A stretch of DNA of 64,000 bases from Paraburkholderia metrosideri (GCF_904848625.1 NZ_CAJHCP010000009.1:186001-250000), one strand, 5' to 3'; shown: positions 17,801 to 26,932, numbered from the stretch's first letter. Translations and numbers: made by a program. Notes: generated from the sequence alone by a model not told the origin.

Positions 17801-20782
17801 GAGCAGCTTTCAGAGTTGGGTGCGAAATCTATCAACGAGGAGTGGGCGCAAGCGTCGAATACATGGTGGCCCAAATCTGTACTGGGTAAGCGCGCCATTC
17901 GCTCAAGGCTGGCGAGCTACCGCTCTGACGGCAAACGTCCGGCAGACGCGGCTGTCATGGCCATGTTGCCTCATCTTACAAGCGTCAATGCTGAAGACGA
18001 GCAACTGCAGGCGCTGAAGAGCGACGCACAGCGCTTGCTTCAAGACACGTTCAACGACCTGCAGACCGACTGGGACCAGGTGTTACGACATGAACAATGG
18101 GCCCAGCGCTTCGCGGACGCTGTCACGTTGATCGCCAACGATCCTGCTTCCGCGGCGGAGTTGCGTGCCCGTTTCCGTCGCCTTGTAATCGATGACCGTG
18201 TTTTGCTTCTGCCAGGAGCCGCATTGAGCAAGTCGTTGCTTGCCTATCGCGACACATGGCGCGAACTGCGCGCCGCGCTTTCGGCACTTGAAGCGCTTGC
18301 GGACCCGACAACGCCGTTGCAAGGACCAGTTGACGCCGACGGCGCGCTAGAACGCATGTTGGTCGTTACTGCCGCCTGGCATCGCTCCAGGAGTCAGTTC
18401 ATGTCCTGGTGCTTGTGGCGTCATGTTCGGGAGCAAGCTATTCACCGCGGGCTGCAGGGCGAAGTGAGTGCTCTGGAAGATGGCCGTGTGCCGCTGGATC
18501 GCGTTGAGCAGCACTTTGAGTTCAGCTATCAGAACTGGTGGGTGAAAAAGGTTATCGACAAAGATCTCACGCTCCGCACATTCTCCAGCGCTGACCATGA
18601 ACGCAAGATTCGTGAATTCCGGCGAGCGGATGAACGCTTTCAGGTTCTGACCGCCGACTATGTCGCAGCGATGCTCGCTGGGAAGGTCCCTGCGGCGACA
18701 GGCATGGTAGTGAGTAGCGACAGCGAATTGGGGCTGCTGCGTCGGGAACTGCAAAAGAAGACTCGCCATACGCCGGTGCGCCAGCTCATGCAGGGCCTTC
18801 CGAGTCTCCTTGCGAGGTTGAAGCCTTGCCTGCTGATGTCGCCGCTCTCCGTGGCTCAGTATCTTGACGCAGGCCATGCGCAGTTCGATGTGGTTATCTT
18901 CGATGAAGCCTCCCAGATTCCAGTCTGGGATGCAGTAGGTGCAATCGCTCGCGGCAAACAGTTGGTTGTTGTCGGTGACACAAAGCAACTACCACCTACC
19001 AGCTTCTTCAGTAAGTCGACCGATACAGACGACGGCGTCGGCGATGACGCACAGATAGAAGATCTCGAGAGCATTCTGGATGAATGCCTGGGCGCAGGGA
19101 TGAATCGTCAGCGGCTGCAGTGGCACTACCGAAGCCGGCATGAGAGCCTCATCACTTTCAGCAATGTGACCTATTACGACTCGCAGCTAATTACTTTCCC
19201 GTCTCCAGTTACGGATGACGTAGCGGTACGTCTTGAACGCGTGGCAGGAGTCTACGACCGAGGTGGAAGCCGGACGAACCGGGCAGAGGCCGAGGCGGTA
19301 GTGCTTGGGATTGAGCAGCACTATCTGGACGCTGACTTGCAACAATTAACGTTGGGAGTTGTGACGTTCAACCAGTCGCAACAGGCGCTGATTGAATCGT
19401 TGCTGGATGCACGGCGTCGCCAGAGCGCTCAACTGGATAAAGCCATTTCGGCGCAATCCCGAGAGCCGTTGTTCATCAAAAATCTGGAGAATGTTCAAGG
19501 AGATGAGCGTGACATCATCTTCTTTTCGATTACCTATGGTCCGGACGCGGCGGGCAAAGTTACCATGAACTTCGGCCCTCTCAACAGCGAGGGAGGTCAG
19601 CGACGACTGAATGTCGCCATATCCAGAGCGCGTGAAAGGGTCGTTATCTTTAGTACGCTCAAGCCTGAACAGATAGACCTGTCGCGCGTGAGGGCGGCCG
19701 GCGTGCGCGACCTCAAACACTATCTCGAGTTTGCCCTGAAGGGGCCTCGTGCGTTGCTGGAGCAGTCGCTGCCCACAGGAATGGAGCCAGACAGTCAGTT
19801 CGAATCGCAGGTAATCAAGGTACTGCGCGACCACAACTGGGTCGTGCACCCACAGGTGGGATGCTCGGGATATCGTATCGACATGGGCGTTGTTGATCCT
19901 CGCGCTCCAGGCCGCTACCTGATCGGCATTGAGTGCGATGGTAGGGCTTATCACTCTGGCGCTACGGCGCGCGACCGCGACCGGCTACGCCAGGCGGTGC
20001 TGGAGGGTCTCGGCTGGCATCTTCATCGAATCTGGTCGACCGACTGGTGGCTAAATCCACAAGTCGAAGTACAAAAGCTACTTGCTCGTTTGAATGCAGA
20101 ATTGGACGCGGACGGTGTCAATACGTCGTCGGTAGACGTACCTGACCCGCAAGCGGTCCAACCTGAGGTCGAGGCGGAGTTCCATGCCGAAACAGAGACT
20201 GCGGTCGAGAATGTTGCCTTCGAGAAAGCTGCCCTGCGCCAGTACCGGTCCGTTAGCCCTGCAGGGGGCAAGCCCGAGGACTTCTACGATCTTGCGCATG
20301 CACATCAACTCACACAGCAGTTGATCGAAATAGTCGAGGGTGAGGGGCCGATCCATGAAAATGTGCTTCATCGCCGGATCTCGAGAGCTTGGGGACTGGA
20401 GCGTACAGGCACGCGCATCGTCGAGCGGCTTCGGATCCTTACGCCGCGTGAACTAGGCAGAACGACAGACGGGGACGCCGTTTTCTACTGGCCAGCAAAC
20501 TTGAATCCGCTCGAGTGGAAGGTATTTCGAGCGGCTTCGGATGAGGATGCATCACGCCGGAAGGTCGATGATGTCTGCGTTGAGGAACTGGCAAACGGGG
20601 TGCTGCACGTGCTTGGAGAGGTGGGCAGTGCACCGAGCACCGACGTTTCCAGGTCCGTGTGCCAGCTGATTGGTATGGCCCGCACGCCGGCAGATGCAGA
20701 AGCAAGGGTTGGCCTTGCAATATCGGGTCTCGTGGAACAAGGGAGTATTGCGACGAGCGGAGGGTTGCTAAGGCTTCGGTGA
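14846..20782 (+). CDS. Giant DUF4011-helicase-nuclease protein, probable antiphage factor (Hhe-like)
   Basis: A 1978-residue multidomain protein. In order: a transglutaminase-like segment (Cys236 in ATCLDLAMLF, His262 in DGHAWIG); DUF4011 motif RLSKWKSRLLDLTLRNRLLN from residue 395; an SF1 (Upf1/COG1112-type) helicase with Walker A GPPGTGKS 708-715, Walker B FDEAS at 1353-1354, GDTKQLPP 1377-1384, a later WHYRSRHESLI and RLNVAISRAR 1587-1596; a PD-(D/E)XK nuclease of Vsr/DUF559 type with Asp1679 and the pair Glu1696/Asp1698 in ECDGRAYH; and a DUF3320-like C-terminus (EGPIHENVLHRRISRAWGLE). All key residues are intact. This matches the single-gene Hhe defence architecture (DUF4011-helicase-Vsr). 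ATG 14846 has GAGGAAAG upstream; GTG 14819 is an alternative. Its codon use is less G/C-biased than its neighbours, suggesting transfer. Confidence 0.9.
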   Translation: MHNQENPTQYTDATESEVTDAFLLEIEADPTLGYASIQNSVPVVRALRVTNGFKSSVENVEISITCNPRFAQGTKLRFAKLGPDEIRRISPLDLAADHGYLADLQEAVTASITVVAQVADVELSRVVHPIEVLAYDQWAGTHAMPELLASFSMPNNPAIDILIGKASKLLREQYSDLSMNGYQSKSRDVVWKQVSAIYSTLAAENLQYAEPPASFGVDGQKIRTPDRILEGRIATCLDLAMLFSSCMEQAGLRPVVLMKDGHAWIGVWLHQACFPDPLTDDIQAVRKRVDSGEFLAFETTAIAQHASRRPSLRIALEQGAAHLLEEGTFRYAIDIHRARELQIRPLPSRVVSVSQSSVDEVESPVSIEPTPDLPPLDPEFLTPLDFGADETPEGRLSKWKSRLLDLTLRNRLLNFKTTKSTLALIAPDLGRLEDAIAEGIEFRVRSMPNLMEGADPRMAEVHTGRSGRAPLDDMALDALDNKELIARIPQEGLDGNLLTIFSGARTGLEEGGANTLYLALGILRWTETESAESVHQAPIILVPVSLQRQSVRSGFRLSRHDDETIINPTLLQMLRTSFELRIPGLDVLPMDEKGVDVGRVLQAFRLAVREIPKWEVVEQAHLGIFSFTKYLMWKDLQDRTEQLKANRVVRHLIDNPGLAFEKEEFDERFERLDETHQPQDLFTPMLADSSQLKAICVVDAGRDLVLEGPPGTGKSQTITNLIAHLLAKGKTVLFVSEKMAALEVVHRRLDAVGLGPFCLELHSSKARKSEVLQQLGKALDFNGQRTNSDWNREAERLGELREDLNGLVDALHHVHPNGLTVYQAIGTCIEHSGWDAAPMPWSDPLTHDFDALERLRETARRMATLSGSLVALHGHPLEHVGRTEWSPTWQDELLAAARSFEQAVEAFKGSVSAVQTSLNITAAGLSLEGYGKIDFLADVLLGAPQVPLGIAAHAHDVNVRTQLLVLARHGKARNEYWNKLEAGWTEQLSELGAKSINEEWAQASNTWWPKSVLGKRAIRSRLASYRSDGKRPADAAVMAMLPHLTSVNAEDEQLQALKSDAQRLLQDTFNDLQTDWDQVLRHEQWAQRFADAVTLIANDPASAAELRARFRRLVIDDRVLLLPGAALSKSLLAYRDTWRELRAALSALEALADPTTPLQGPVDADGALERMLVVTAAWHRSRSQFMSWCLWRHVREQAIHRGLQGEVSALEDGRVPLDRVEQHFEFSYQNWWVKKVIDKDLTLRTFSSADHERKIREFRRADERFQVLTADYVAAMLAGKVPAATGMVVSSDSELGLLRRELQKKTRHTPVRQLMQGLPSLLARLKPCLLMSPLSVAQYLDAGHAQFDVVIFDEASQIPVWDAVGAIARGKQLVVVGDTKQLPPTSFFSKSTDTDDGVGDDAQIEDLESILDECLGAGMNRQRLQWHYRSRHESLITFSNVTYYDSQLITFPSPVTDDVAVRLERVAGVYDRGGSRTNRAEAEAVVLGIEQHYLDADLQQLTLGVVTFNQSQQALIESLLDARRRQSAQLDKAISAQSREPLFIKNLENVQGDERDIIFFSITYGPDAAGKVTMNFGPLNSEGGQRRLNVAISRARERVVIFSTLKPEQIDLSRVRAAGVRDLKHYLEFALKGPRALLEQSLPTGMEPDSQFESQVIKVLRDHNWVVHPQVGCSGYRIDMGVVDPRAPGRYLIGIECDGRAYHSGATARDRDRLRQAVLEGLGWHLHRIWSTDWWLNPQVEVQKLLARLNAELDADGVNTSSVDVPDPQAVQPEVEAEFHAETETAVENVAFEKAALRQYRSVSPAGGKPEDFYDLAHAHQLTQQLIEIVEGEGPIHENVLHRRISRAWGLERTGTRIVERLRILTPRELGRTTDGDAVFYWPANLNPLEWKVFRAASDEDASRRKVDDVCVEELANGVLHVLGEVGSAPSTDVSRSVCQLIGMARTPADAEARVGLAISGLVEQGSIATSGGLLRLR

Positions 20783-21174
20783 TCGAGTGCTCGGACTGTT
20801 CCTCGATGAGGCGGTTCTGACAGCGAGTCGAATGCGACGTGCTGGACAGAGATGTACACCGCTATGGAAACTGCTCGCGAGTTCAAGCTTCTGCGTCGGA
20901 GTGGATGCTGCGATTCGCTGGCTGCGACCGCGATAGACGGCAGGCAGGACCGGTGTCAACGTCGTCGTGGCACCAACCTGCTGCGGACTCCCCCACTTTC
21001 TGCGTGTTCGCGTTCTCTTCGAGCTTGCCGACGTTTGCCGATGTTTTTCCACGTCTGTCGGGCAATCTTCAACCCCAGCAAGCAATGGAGCGGCAATTCA
21101 TGCGGTGCGGGAACCGCTCGCTCTGCGCCTGAGGCCTGGTGTGTCGGTCTCACGAACGGCCATGGTTCACGACG
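20783..21174. other. Intergenic after the helicase gene, nothing recognised
   Basis: About 390 bp without a recognisable gene on either strand. Open frames overlap each other in several phases without a ribosome-binding site. I saw no integrase scar, tRNA end or long direct repeat that would mark the edge of a transferred block. Confidence 0.45.
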
Positions 21175-21456
21175 TCAAACTTCGAAATCGTCCGGCATCT
21201 CGGCGATGAAGTCGAGGAACGTCAAGCCGCCAGTAACGTGGCTGCGCATCTCTTCGGCTGCAGCACGCGAGTCGCCTGCGAGGATGGCCTGCACGATACG
21301 GTCATGGCCGTCGAATGACCGCTTCATGCCGCCCGCGCGCTGGAAAGGCAGCCGGCGATAAGGCTGCAGCCGTTTCCTCGGGTCTCGTGGGCGATCTCCT
21401 GAAGCGACGCCATGTGTCGAAACGGGCGGCGAACTGTTTGCGTTAGAGCACGGCAC
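21175..21456 (-). pseudogene. C-terminal remnant of a GntR/FadR-type regulator gene
   Basis: The minus frame ends with YRRLPFQRAGGMKRSFDGHD, then RIVQAILAGDSRAAAEEMRS and HVTGGLTFLDF. This is the pattern of the last helices of an FCD effector domain (xxxHRxIxxAIxxGDxxxAxxxMxxHL). The preceding sequence in the same frame is not domain-like, and related frames upstream contain stops. The winged-helix DNA-binding part is missing. It is a decayed regulator gene. Confidence 0.6.
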
Positions 21457-21558
21457 TCAGCAGATGTCGCTTGAGCGCGAAGTGACGCAGATATACCGTT
21501 GCTCGCCGGAAAGCAGCCGTACGCTGGAAAAATGGCCCTACATCAGACAGCGGATCGA

Positions 21559-21651
21559 CTAAGTTCGCACGACTGCTTGCCGATACCGGTAGATGCCAAC
21601 CGTGAATATCATCGTCATTCCGACAAGAATGCCCCACATCGCACTAGTCAT
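21559..21651 (-). CDS. 30-residue single-helix membrane peptide
   Basis: A small gene with an excellent ribosome-binding site: AGGAGGAAA directly precedes ATG 21651. The product begins MTSAMWGILVGMTMIFTVGI and ends YRYRQAVVRT. It is one hydrophobic helix of about 17 residues followed by a basic tail, so an N-out/C-in inner-membrane peptide is expected. I do not recognise the family. Small membrane peptides of this kind often modulate a larger membrane complex. It lies about 170 bp after the small gene at 21824-22057 on the same strand, and the two may share a transcript. Confidence 0.5.
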   Translation of the reverse strand: MTSAMWGILVGMTMIFTVGIYRYRQAVVRT

Positions 21652-21823
21652 ATTTCCTCCTGGTCTGTTTCTGTCGCGCACCCCTGCGACAGCGTCGCCA
21701 TGCTGTGCAGCCTATTCGGCATACCCAAGCCTATTGGTAACGCATCGTGCTGCATTGGGCGTCGCTAATCGCAGCGAGTGAGAAAGTCCCGGCAGAAGAT
21801 TGCCGCGACGTTTTGAATAACAC

Positions 21824-22057
21824 TCATATGTGCCGCATCGAGTTGGCAATCCGCGGTCGGCGAATAAATAGCCAGTTCTTGCGGCCGTCCCCAATGCGCC
21901 TGATCCATCGCGTTGCCGGGACGGTTTGAGTCAACCCGGGGTCGCGCTCTTTATCTTCCGGAAGCACTGGCATGCCGTCATCCGTCGCATTTTCCGCAGC
22001 TTCTCTTCGTCTCCTGCTCTCTTCCAGTTCTTCAAGATTAACTTGATCATCGATCAT
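21824..22057 (-). CDS. Small hydrophilic hypothetical protein (77 aa)
   Basis: Begins MIDDQVNLEELEESRRRREA, an acidic/basic helix, followed by ATDDGMPVLPEDKERDPGL. GGGAGAG stands five bases before ATG 22057, a good ribosome-binding site. The N-terminal 48 residues have plausible protein composition. The last 30 (RWIRRIGDGRKNWLFIRRPR) look less natural and may be read-through past a lost original stop. No family is recognised. Confidence 0.4.
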   Translation of the reverse strand: MIDDQVNLEELEESRRRREAAENATDDGMPVLPEDKERDPGLTQTVPATRWIRRIGDGRKNWLFIRRPRIANSMRHI

Positions 22058-22552
22058 GATTCTCTCCCACAGTGAAAAGCTACTGTCGTTCGCCGGCCCG
22101 ATTCAGAGGGGTCGATCTTCGCCGCGCCAACCGACATTTCGGATATCAAAGGATGAATGGCACGGTGCGCAATCAGCTTTGCGCGAGCGCCGCTGAATGG
22201 CGCCATTTGCTTGCGCTGGAATCAATGCATGATCGTTCCAGAACGAGGGGCGCAGGGCGCGACCCATGTACCGACTGTATACCCATCGCAGGGCGCAAGT
22301 ACGGTTTCCTTTATAACGGCCCGTGCCAGAACGACCAGATCCCGTCCTCCCCGAACCCGGAACAGTTAAGCCCGTTTGCTGAAACTTTGTCATGTGCAAC
22401 CCGGGTGACAAGCAGAAGCCGATTTCTGAACCGGTACGCTACCGTACCGACTTCGGCGCACCGTACGTGCACCGTCAATTGAAGGCTGCGGTGACGCAGC
22501 GGCCAGCCAGAAGGCGCTTATCAAGCAAGCGCGGAGCATGCGAGGAAGACAA
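22058..22552. promoter_or_regulatory. Upstream region of the acetyl-CoA synthetase gene
   Basis: About 495 bp between a small minus-strand gene and the synthetase gene. Its most notable element is the palindrome at 22432-22449, listed separately. No gene is recognised in it. Confidence 0.5.
22432..22449 (+). promoter_or_regulatory. Stress-block palindrome, site A
   Basis: CGGTACGCTACCGTACCG, an inverted repeat matching at seven of eight positions per arm around a 2-bp centre, followed by ACTT. It differs from site B (27418-27435) at only two positions. It is 103 bp upstream of the acetyl-CoA synthetase ATG. Its repetition ahead of functionally related genes suggests a dimeric-regulator operator. 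Confidence 0.6.
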
Positions 22553-24526
22553 ATGTCAACGAACGATTCGATTCTGGAGGAGCCACAGGCGTTCCTCCCA
22601 CACGCCAGCGTGGCGGCGCACGCTGCGATTTCCGGTATGGATGCCTATCGTGCGCTTGTCGCCGAGGCCGAGCGCGATTACACAGGATTCTGGGCTCGTC
22701 TCGCGCGCCAAACACTGCAATGGGAAAAGCCGTTTTCTTCGGTTCTCGACGAGTCACGCGCGCCGTTCTACGAATGGTTCAAGGACGGCACGCTGAATGC
22801 GTCATATAACTGTCTCGACCGCCACGTCAACGCGGGCAACGGCGAACACGTCGCTGTGGTCTTCGAAGCCGATGACGGATCCGTCACGCGTATCACGTAT
22901 CGCGCGTTGCTCGAGCGGGTATGCCGCTTTGCTAACGCGCTACACACCCGCGGTATAAAAAGTGGGGATCGCGTGGTGATCTATATGCCGATGTCGATTG
23001 AAGGCATTGTGGCCATGCAGGCGTGCGCCCGAATCGGCGCGACGCATTCCGTCGTCTTCGGTGGCTTTTCGTCGAAGTCGCTCAACGAGCGGATGGTTAA
23101 TGTGGGTGCAACTGCGCTGATCACCTGCGACGAACAGATGCGCGGCGGCAAGGCGTTGCCCCTGAAGAACCTTGCTGATGAAGCCCTCGCGCTGGGCGGG
23201 TGCGAAGCTGTGAAGAGCGTGATCGTTTATCGGCGCACTGGCGGCAAGGTCGCGTGGCACGAAGGACGTGACCTCTGGATGCACGAACTGACACAGGCCG
23301 AGGCGGACACTTGCGAGCCGGAGTGGGTGGGAGCGGAACATCCGCTCTTTATCCTCTATACGTCCGGTTCGACCGGCATACCCAAGGGCGTCCAGCACAG
23401 CACGGGTGGTTTTCTGATGTGGGCAGCACAGACCATGAAGTGGACGTTCGACGCCAAGCGCAGCGACGTGTTCTGGTGTACTGCCGACATCGGCTGGATC
23501 ACCGGTCACAGTTATATTGCCTATGGTCCGTTGGCGATCGGCGCAACCCAGGTGGTGTTCGAAGGGGTGCCGACCTGGCCGAACGCGGGCCGCTTCTGGG
23601 AGATGATCGAAAAACACCAGGTGACGGTGTTCTACACGGCGCCGACCGCAATCCGCTCGCTAATCAAGCTGGCTGAATCTGATCCTAAGGTTCATCCGGA
23701 CCGTTTCGATCTGTCGTCGCTGCGCCTGCTAGGGACCGTCGGCGAACCGATCAATCCGGCCGCATGGGCATGGTTTTACGAGCACGTCGGCCACAGCCAT
23801 TGTCCCGTCATCGACACCTGGTGGCAAACCGAAACCGGCGGTCACATGATCGCGCCAATGCCCGGCGCTACGCCACTTGTGCCGGGCTCATGCACGCTGC
23901 CGCTGCCTGGCATCATGGCCGCCGTGGTCGATGAAACCGGACACGATGTGCCGAACGGTCAGGGCGGTATTCTCGTGATCAAACGGCCGTGGCCATCCAT
24001 GCTACGCAACGTATGGGGCGATCCCGACCGCTACACGAAGAGCTACTTCCCTGATGAGTTGGGTGGACACCTGTATCTCGCCGGCGACGGCGCGGTGCGT
24101 GACGAGGACACTGGGTTTTTCACGATTACCGGACGCATCGATGACGTACTCAACGTATCGGGCCACCGGTTAGGCACGATGGAGATCGAGTCCGCACTCG
24201 TCGCCAATCCGCTGGTTGCCGAGGCTGCCGTTGTCGGCCGCGCTGATGATACGACCGGCGAAGTGGTCGTCGCATTCGTGGTGTTGAAGGGCACGCGGCC
24301 AATCGGTGACGACGCAAGCAAAATCGCGAATGAACTACGTGCGTGGGTGGGCAAGGAGATCGGACCGATTGCGAAGCCCAAGGAAATCCGCTTCGGCGAG
24401 AATCTGCCGAAAACCCGTTCCGGCAAGATCATGCGCCGCTTACTGCGTTCGCTTGCGGCTGGAGAAGAGATCACACAGGACGTCTCCACGCTGGAAAACC
24501 CGGCGATTCTCGATCAGCTCGGATGA
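22553..24526 (+). CDS. acsA: Acetyl-CoA synthetase (acetate-CoA ligase)
   Basis: A 657-residue AMP-forming ligase that activates acetate (possibly propionate) to the acyl-CoA in the cytoplasm. The N-terminal ACAS segment (EPFYEWF-type, here [17 protein letters not shown]) comes first. The adenylate motif [18 protein letters not shown], the acyl-pocket region [13 protein letters not shown], the hinge [20 protein letters not shown] and the acetylation-controlled Lys625 in TRSGKIMRR follow. ATG 22553 is preceded by GAGGAAG. The acetate transporter gene follows 55 bp downstream, which supports acetate as substrate. A palindromic site lies about 100 bp upstream. A propionate preference cannot be excluded. 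Confidence 0.92.
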   Translation: MSTNDSILEEPQAFLPHASVAAHAAISGMDAYRALVAEAERDYTGFWARLARQTLQWEKPFSSVLDESRAPFYEWFKDGTLNASYNCLDRHVNAGNGEHVAVVFEADDGSVTRITYRALLERVCRFANALHTRGIKSGDRVVIYMPMSIEGIVAMQACARIGATHSVVFGGFSSKSLNERMVNVGATALITCDEQMRGGKALPLKNLADEALALGGCEAVKSVIVYRRTGGKVAWHEGRDLWMHELTQAEADTCEPEWVGAEHPLFILYTSGSTGIPKGVQHSTGGFLMWAAQTMKWTFDAKRSDVFWCTADIGWITGHSYIAYGPLAIGATQVVFEGVPTWPNAGRFWEMIEKHQVTVFYTAPTAIRSLIKLAESDPKVHPDRFDLSSLRLLGTVGEPINPAAWAWFYEHVGHSHCPVIDTWWQTETGGHMIAPMPGATPLVPGSCTLPLPGIMAAVVDETGHDVPNGQGGILVIKRPWPSMLRNVWGDPDRYTKSYFPDELGGHLYLAGDGAVRDEDTGFFTITGRIDDVLNVSGHRLGTMEIESALVANPLVAEAAVVGRADDTTGEVVVAFVVLKGTRPIGDDASKIANELRAWVGKEIGPIAKPKEIRFGENLPKTRSGKIMRRLLRSLAAGEEITQDVSTLENPAILDQLG

Positions 24527-24581
24527 CGCGTTGCGCACCCCGTGAGATCACCCGGTTGCTATCTATCCTCAGGAGCAGGCC

Positions 24582-25181
24582 ATGGCCAGCGCACCGATCC
24601 GAAGCACGCTAGCGAACCCTGCGCCACTGGGTCTTGCGGCTTTCGCATTAACGACGTGGCTGTTAAGCATGATCAACGCCGGCTGGTTTTCGGCGGATTC
24701 GATGGGATTGGTACTTGCCTGCGCGCTGGCCTATGGCGGCAGTGCTCAGGCCATTGCCGGCATCATGGAACTGCCGCGCGGAAATAGTTTTGGCGCCACC
24801 GCCTTTCTGAGTTATGGCGCGTTCTGGTGGTCGTTCGCGCTGTTCGTGCTGTTTCTGCACGGCCAGGTGCCGGCCGCATTCGTTGGCTGGTATCTGTTCC
24901 TTTGGGGTGTCTTCACGTTCTATATGTGGCTAGCCACCTTTCGCTCGCCTCGCGCCTTGCAATTCATCTTTCTGGCGCTGTGGATCACGTTTGCCCTGCT
25001 GGCCTTGGGAGAGTGGACAGGGCTCAGTCTGATGCGGATGGCAGGCGGCTATATGGGACTGGTCACGGCCGCACTCGCGTTCTATCTGTCTGCAGCCGAA
25101 GTGATTAACGAAGTGCATGGGCGAGTGGTTCTACCGGTTGGCGAGCCACGGGTGTTCAGCCTGCATGCTGTCGCGCTCTGA
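24582..25181 (+). CDS. satP: Acetate uptake transporter, GPR1/FUN34/YaaH family
   Basis: A 199-residue six-helix inner-membrane protein. The family signature NPAPLGLAAFALTTW is at residues 9-23. The conserved pattern GSAQAIAGIMELPRGNSFGA and the FLSYGAFWWSFAL segment follow. The family imports acetate or succinate with protons. It sits 55 bp behind the acetyl-CoA synthetase gene with AGGAGC before its ATG, so import and activation of acetate are encoded together. Confidence 0.93.
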   Translation: MASAPIRSTLANPAPLGLAAFALTTWLLSMINAGWFSADSMGLVLACALAYGGSAQAIAGIMELPRGNSFGATAFLSYGAFWWSFALFVLFLHGQVPAAFVGWYLFLWGVFTFYMWLATFRSPRALQFIFLALWITFALLALGEWTGLSLMRMAGGYMGLVTAALAFYLSAAEVINEVHGRVVLPVGEPRVFSLHAVAL

Positions 25182-25266
25182 TCTATGCGCGAGGCGAAAC
25201 TTGAGCGCAGGCATGTCGTAGGCGGACCTTGCGACAACGAATACGATTGGCGCCCCGTAGCGCCGC

Positions 25267-26334
25267 CTAATGCCGGCGTATTTCCAGGCGTGCCAGCCAG
25301 ATGCCGGGGAGCATGGGCAGCCAGAAGGTCAGCGCTCGCAACAGAAGCGTGGCGGCGAGCGCCGCTTCCACCGGCACGCCAAGCAAACTTAGCATTCCAA
25401 CGGAAGTGGCTTCGAAGGTGCCCAGCCCCACCGGAATGGGACCAATGGTGGCCACCATTGACGCGATAATGAAGCTCACGAACACGACCCAAAGCGGCGG
25501 TATCTCGCCGATTGCTTTGAAAGCGAGCCAGAGCGTAAAGGCATCGAATACGAAAATGGCAAGTTGCAATCCCACTGTCTGCAACAGCAGAGAGGGACTG
25601 CGGAGCAGACGGGTAGGCGCGTCGGTCAACTCCTGAAGCAGGGCGGTGACCCCCAGCCACTTGCTGAGCCATGCGATCGGCGCGCGTCGGCCCCATCGTT
25701 TAAGTCCCAGTACTGCGGCCGGCACTGCCACGGTTACCACCACAAAGATTGCCACACCCGCGCTCAGCGCTACGTTCAGGCGATGCTGAAGCCACAGCGT
25801 GCTGGCGCTTGCGAGCACGACGAACAGGTAGGCGATGTCGTATGACACCATGCCCACCAGCATGGCGGCCATCGCAATCCCGGCAGGCACCCGTCGGCCT
25901 GTCAAGCCGCGTACCACCAGCATCGTGCCGCTGATGCCGCCGCTTGGCAGTACCTGATCGGTAAAGACCTTGGCGATGCCAAGGGGAATCAGGGTGCGCA
26001 GAGCCAGCGGATGGCCAGCCTGGCTTAACGCCTCACGCCATACGAATGCCGCGCTGACATAGGTGCCGGATTGAACCAGGAGCGCAACCAGCATCCAGCC
26101 GGGACGAGCCGAGCGTATCAGTTCGGCCATCTTTTGCAGCGAGCCGAGATGCAAGACCACCAGAATGACGGCAAGAAAACCCATCAGTCCAACGATCCAG
26201 AACATGAGCAGGCGCAGTCGCGATGTTTTGCCGAGCAACCCGGGCGCGATGTGAACGAGGCCGGTCTCGGCAACCGGCATGGGCTTCGGCTGTACGAGTG
26301 GAGCGCGGGCGGCGGGGAGTGGCGAAGTACTCAT
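25267..26334 (-). CDS. Flippase-like membrane protein (YbhN/AglD, LPG-synthase TM family)
   Basis: A 355-residue polytopic membrane protein of the YbhN/lysylphosphatidylglycerol-synthase transmembrane family. About eight hydrophobic helices are visible. The family features are LGIAKVFTDQVLPSGGISGT in the first half and the late segment IGPIPVGLGTFEATSVGMLS. It lacks the soluble aminoacyl-transferase domain of MprF, so lipid flipping or envelope maintenance is the likely role. ATG 26334 begins the family-like N-terminus. It shares strand and proximity (74 bp) with the universal stress protein gene, and probably transcript. Confidence 0.85.
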   Translation of the reverse strand: MSTSPLPAARAPLVQPKPMPVAETGLVHIAPGLLGKTSRLRLLMFWIVGLMGFLAVILVVLHLGSLQKMAELIRSARPGWMLVALLVQSGTYVSAAFVWREALSQAGHPLALRTLIPLGIAKVFTDQVLPSGGISGTMLVVRGLTGRRVPAGIAMAAMLVGMVSYDIAYLFVVLASASTLWLQHRLNVALSAGVAIFVVVTVAVPAAVLGLKRWGRRAPIAWLSKWLGVTALLQELTDAPTRLLRSPSLLLQTVGLQLAIFVFDAFTLWLAFKAIGEIPPLWVVFVSFIIASMVATIGPIPVGLGTFEATSVGMLSLLGVPVEAALAATLLLRALTFWLPMLPGIWLARLEIRRH

Positions 26335-26407
26335 GGGACGAACGCCATAGTAGGTGCTGCAAGAATGTGAGCACAGCCGTGGCAACTCGCGACGCGTACT
26401 TCACCGT

Positions 26408-26932
26408 TTAGCGGGATAGTTCGTGCGGCGCCGCGGCGGCCTCGGTTTGGGCAGGTCTGGCAGCATCCGCGGCCGTAGTTTGCGCTTGCCGGCTCGGCAC
26501 CAGCAACACCGGCAGGCTTGCGCTGCGCACGACGCGTTCGGCCACACTGCCTAGAAACAGACGCTTGAACCCCCGCCGCCCGTGCGTGCCGAGCACTAGC
26601 AAGTCCGCATTGAATTCGTTAGCCGAGATGCGGATGCGCTCCGAGATGTCTTCGCCGATTGGCGCGACATCGACTATCCGCGGCACGCCGGCCACGTTCT
26701 CGTGCTTCATCTGCGCCAGAGCATCTGCCAGCAGTCGTTGACCTTCTTCGACAAAGGCATCGCGCAGGATGGTCGGATCGTAGCCGGACGCGTCGTATGC
26801 CATCAACGGGTTGTCGATGACATAGAGCGGCTGCAGTTGCGCGTCGTTATCGTGTGCGAGTTGCAGCGCGGTGTCGAACGCGTGTTCAGACGTCTCGCTG
26901 CCATCGATCGCTACCAGAATGCGTTTGTACAT
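26408..26932 (-). CDS. Universal stress protein (UspA family, ATP-binding type)
   Basis: A 174-residue cytosolic universal stress protein. The N-terminus YKRILVAIDGSETSEHAFDT is the first beta strand and helix. The nucleotide-binding loop GTHGRRGFKRLFLGSVAERV is complete, so it belongs to the ATP-binding class. A C-terminal Ala/Thr-rich tail of about 25 residues is extra to the domain. Such proteins rise under low oxygen, acid and stationary phase. GAGG precedes ATG 26932, and an imperfect inverted repeat GAACGG-N6-CCGTTC lies about 23 bp upstream. Confidence 0.93.
   Translation of the reverse strand: MYKRILVAIDGSETSEHAFDTALQLAHDNDAQLQPLYVIDNPLMAYDASGYDPTILRDAFVEEGQRLLADALAQMKHENVAGVPRIVDVAPIGEDISERIRISANEFNADLLVLGTHGRRGFKRLFLGSVAERVVRSASLPVLLVPSRQAQTTAADAARPAQTEAAAAPHELSR

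Noticed and set aside
22020-22060. Fnr-like box TTGATCATCGATCA near the small gene at 22057
   Set aside because: Only one half-site fits TTGAT-N4-ATCAA and it overlaps the coding start of the gene, so it is not a credible operator.
14179-22552. A full mobile island with integrase or tRNA boundaries around the defence gene
   Set aside because: I found no integrase, transposase, tRNA or flanking direct repeats, so island boundaries cannot be claimed.
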